Source: Rhodamnia argentea (Eukaryota > Streptophyta > Magnoliopsida > Myrtales > Myrtaceae). Taken from it: DNA of 64,000 bases. The first letter of the stretch is position 1, and the number at the start of each line of letters is the position of its first letter. The translations under genes were made by a program, and so were the position numbers. Below are positions 62,601-64,000 of the stretch, piece by piece. The DNA lies in the NCBI RefSeq assembly GCF_020921035.1, contig NC_063156.1:62001-126000 (forward strand). Reading direction: 5' to 3'. Below the pieces are notes generated by a model. That model had not been told where the DNA came from. It was given only the letters and a program-made list of their open reading frames with translations, and searched no databases.

Positions 62601-63364
62601 TGCCCTTTGGACTGCTCTGCATCATTGGGTAATTTGGTATAACAGAGATCAATAGAAATGTGAACACCCGTAATTGACAAGCTTTTTTCCCGGTATTGGT
62701 GTTCGTGACAAAATATGACCTGAAGGAAGGCATGAGAATTGAGCTCGTTGGCAGCCATCATATCGGCCTCAGTACCACCAGCTCGTTGTCCAGGATACAC
62801 CTATCGTTAGTTACACAGGACAACCAAATTCGTAGGAATGATGATTACAATGAAAGGATTGACGAATGCATCTAGCAGGGCCTTAGGACTAGTTCAAACA
62901 GTGACCTTAAAGACGACGGAAGAGCCAGCGAGGGGACCCTGGACGACTCTGCCTTCGTAAAGCCTGAAAGAAGACTGCCACGCAAGTGAGAAAGAGGGTC
63001 AACAGTGATTAAGAGGAGGAGAAGACTCGGGGGGGATGCAGTGGCACCTGATTTTGACGCTTCCTTCACCGACGTCCTGGGTCTTGAACTGCCCAGAAGT
63101 TGAACTCGATTGGAGGCCCGAATAGCTGCGACCCGAGGAGCGAACAGAGTAAAGACAAGAGAAGAGGGAAGTGAAAGTAAAGACTGATAGTGGAGGAGGA
63201 TGGAATTACCTGGTGATGTTGATGAAGCCATAGCTGCCCAGAAGGCGTCCGACCTGGAAGGAATCGGGGTCGGTGACGAGGTTGAGAGTGGCTTTGCAAC
63301 TAAGAGCGCGAGGCTTTTGAGTTTGAAGAGGAAGCGAGATGGGGAGGAGTGAAAGTGGAAGCAT
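59699..63364 (-). CDS. Plastid-targeted protein-kinase-like protein with degraded catalytic loop
   Basis: Twelve exons join in frame: 63364-63210, 63125-63048, 62963-62906, 62800-62720, 62616-62545, 62461-62214, 62101-62030, 61505-61389, 61302-61221, 60691-60645, 60170-60089 and 59782-59699. They give 391 residues. The N-terminus MLPLSLLPISLPLQTQKPRA lacks acidic residues and looks like a chloroplast transit peptide. A Gly-containing opening (FQVGRLLGSYGFINI) and VVFKVYPGQ, with the likely VAIK lysine, mark the N-lobe. In the C-lobe the catalytic HRDLKPxN is replaced by HQSLGPSS, and the DFG region seems to be RDLAFS. It matches my memory of At5g16810, a kinase-superfamily protein of unknown function. 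From the missing Asp I infer a pseudokinase. The start codon is the first Met giving a frame that joins to exon 2; an upstream in-frame Met at 63475 is possible. Confidence 0.88.
61006..61049. mobile_element. Possible very short poly(A) insertion in an intron of the kinase-like gene
   Basis: taacattaa occurs on both sides of ccattcaaccc plus about 14 A. The layout resembles the insertions at 17152 and 21726, with a shorter direct repeat (9 bp) in AT-rich surroundings, so chance cannot be excluded. Confidence 0.45.
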
Positions 63365-63739
63365 TGTCCTCTGGATGAGGTTGATGCTGACGCAGAAGCA
63401 GAAGCAGAAGCCGAAGCAGAGGGAGGTGAGGCTGGAGTGGGAGTTGAACTGTTCATAAACGATGAGATCGATCATCGAGGCCTCGGCCTCGACTTTGGGC
63501 CAAAGTCCTTTGCATTACCCAAATCCCACAACCTTCTTTTCATCCTGATAATGCAATGGCCCTCTTTTTTTCTCCCCCACGTAATCATATTCCACCGCCA
63601 CGTTCTGTAAAATCATTCACTTGGTGGTGGAAACACGTTTTCTCGTACCATTTGACTACGTCAATCGACACGCGTCTCGTCAACCTATATGTCTGTTTTC
63701 TCCTCCCTCCCCATCCTCCATTTCTCAATTCACACACTG

Positions 63740-63776
<37 letters not shown>

Positions 63777-63809
63777 GTTGCGAACTGAACAACCAACACA
63801 GAGCACGCC
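63365..63809. promoter_or_regulatory. Divergent promoter between the kinase-like gene and the next gene
   Basis: About 445 bp separate two start codons on opposite strands. Near the right gene, 63740-63777 is a (TCTG)n/(CT)n microsatellite that would lie in its 5' UTR. Confidence 0.6.
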
Positions 63810-63951
63810 ATGGCGGTGAGCATCTGCTCATTCTTTCTCTGCTATCGATCTGCGTCCCGGTTTTAACAATTTTCACTTGGTGTTCACTGTTGTAAGATCC
63901 GTATATTACCTTACCCCTAGGATATGGAGAGCTCCAAAAAATCGGATACAG
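63810..63951 (+). CDS. First exons of an unidentified gene, cut by the window edge
   Basis: An ATG at 63810 is followed after two codons by a good donor (GCG|GTGAGC at 63816). A second exon at 63921-63951 (acceptor cccctag, donor GTACCC) would continue as ADMESSKKSDT. The rest lies outside the window, so no family can be named. The support is a CACGCCATGG start context, paired splice signals and the CT-rich leader. Confidence 0.4.
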
Positions 63952-64000
63952 GTACCCATACTTGGGGTGGGGAGATCAGATTTGCTTATTGATCAGATTG

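Noticed and set aside
62872..63456. A 194-codon ORF starting MNSSTPTPASPPSASAS at the 5' end of the kinase-like gene.
   Set aside because: It runs through introns in another frame. The frame starting at 63364 joins cleanly to twelve exons and gives the kinase-like protein.
1..64000. CRISPR arrays, operons, tRNA or rRNA genes.
   Set aside because: The sequence is a plant nuclear region. I found no regularly spaced short repeats with unique spacers and no tRNA or rRNA consensus on reading.

Overview
This window is nuclear DNA of a flowering plant. Genes are split into many short exons with GT-AG introns, and the spacers are AT-rich and hold plant-type transposon remains. The proteins match conserved plant families. 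A woody rosid, perhaps in the Myrtales, is a guess from the general look of the sequence and is not proven.

The left third (about 2.5-24.2 kb) is a tandem segmental duplication. Unit A (2537-13488) and unit B (14838-24171) are joined by a decayed LINE reverse-transcriptase fragment (13489-14837). The inferred ancestral order was YAK1-like kinase (+), class III-like alcohol dehydrogenase (-), small J-protein (-), NERD-domain protein (+). The breakpoints lie in a YAK1 intron and a J-protein intron. Only the left YAK1 and the right J-protein are therefore complete, and each has a broken partner beside the junction. The alcohol dehydrogenase lies wholly inside the unit and is intact twice, as two 381-residue proteins that differ at 13 positions. 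Unit B has since lost pieces of its YAK1 copy and gained two very short poly(A) insertions.

The middle (25.3-43 kb) holds a NERD-domain protein (+), a 14-exon TORMOZ/Utp13 WD40 ribosome-biogenesis gene (-) and an R2R3-MYB of the MYB9/MYB107 type (-). From 44 to 51 kb lies a transposon-rich block. It contains a TIR element with a GC-rich core, a TIR element that carries a host gene fragment, a Ty1/copia 3' end with LTR, and a second LTR edge with a primer-binding site.

The right part (52-64 kb) has an EXORDIUM-like secreted protein (-), an NAA60-type N-terminal acetyltransferase (-), a plastid-targeted kinase-like protein with a degraded catalytic loop (-), and the first exons of an unidentified gene (+). 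From memory, TOZ, MYB9, NAA60 and this kinase-like gene are also neighbours in Arabidopsis (At5g16750, At5g16770, At5g16800, At5g16810), so the right half looks like a conserved microsyntenic block. Exon limits were set by hand from reading frame, splice-site consensus and family similarity. There is no transcript evidence. I found no convincing new biological system; the most informative feature is the duplication and its after-effects.
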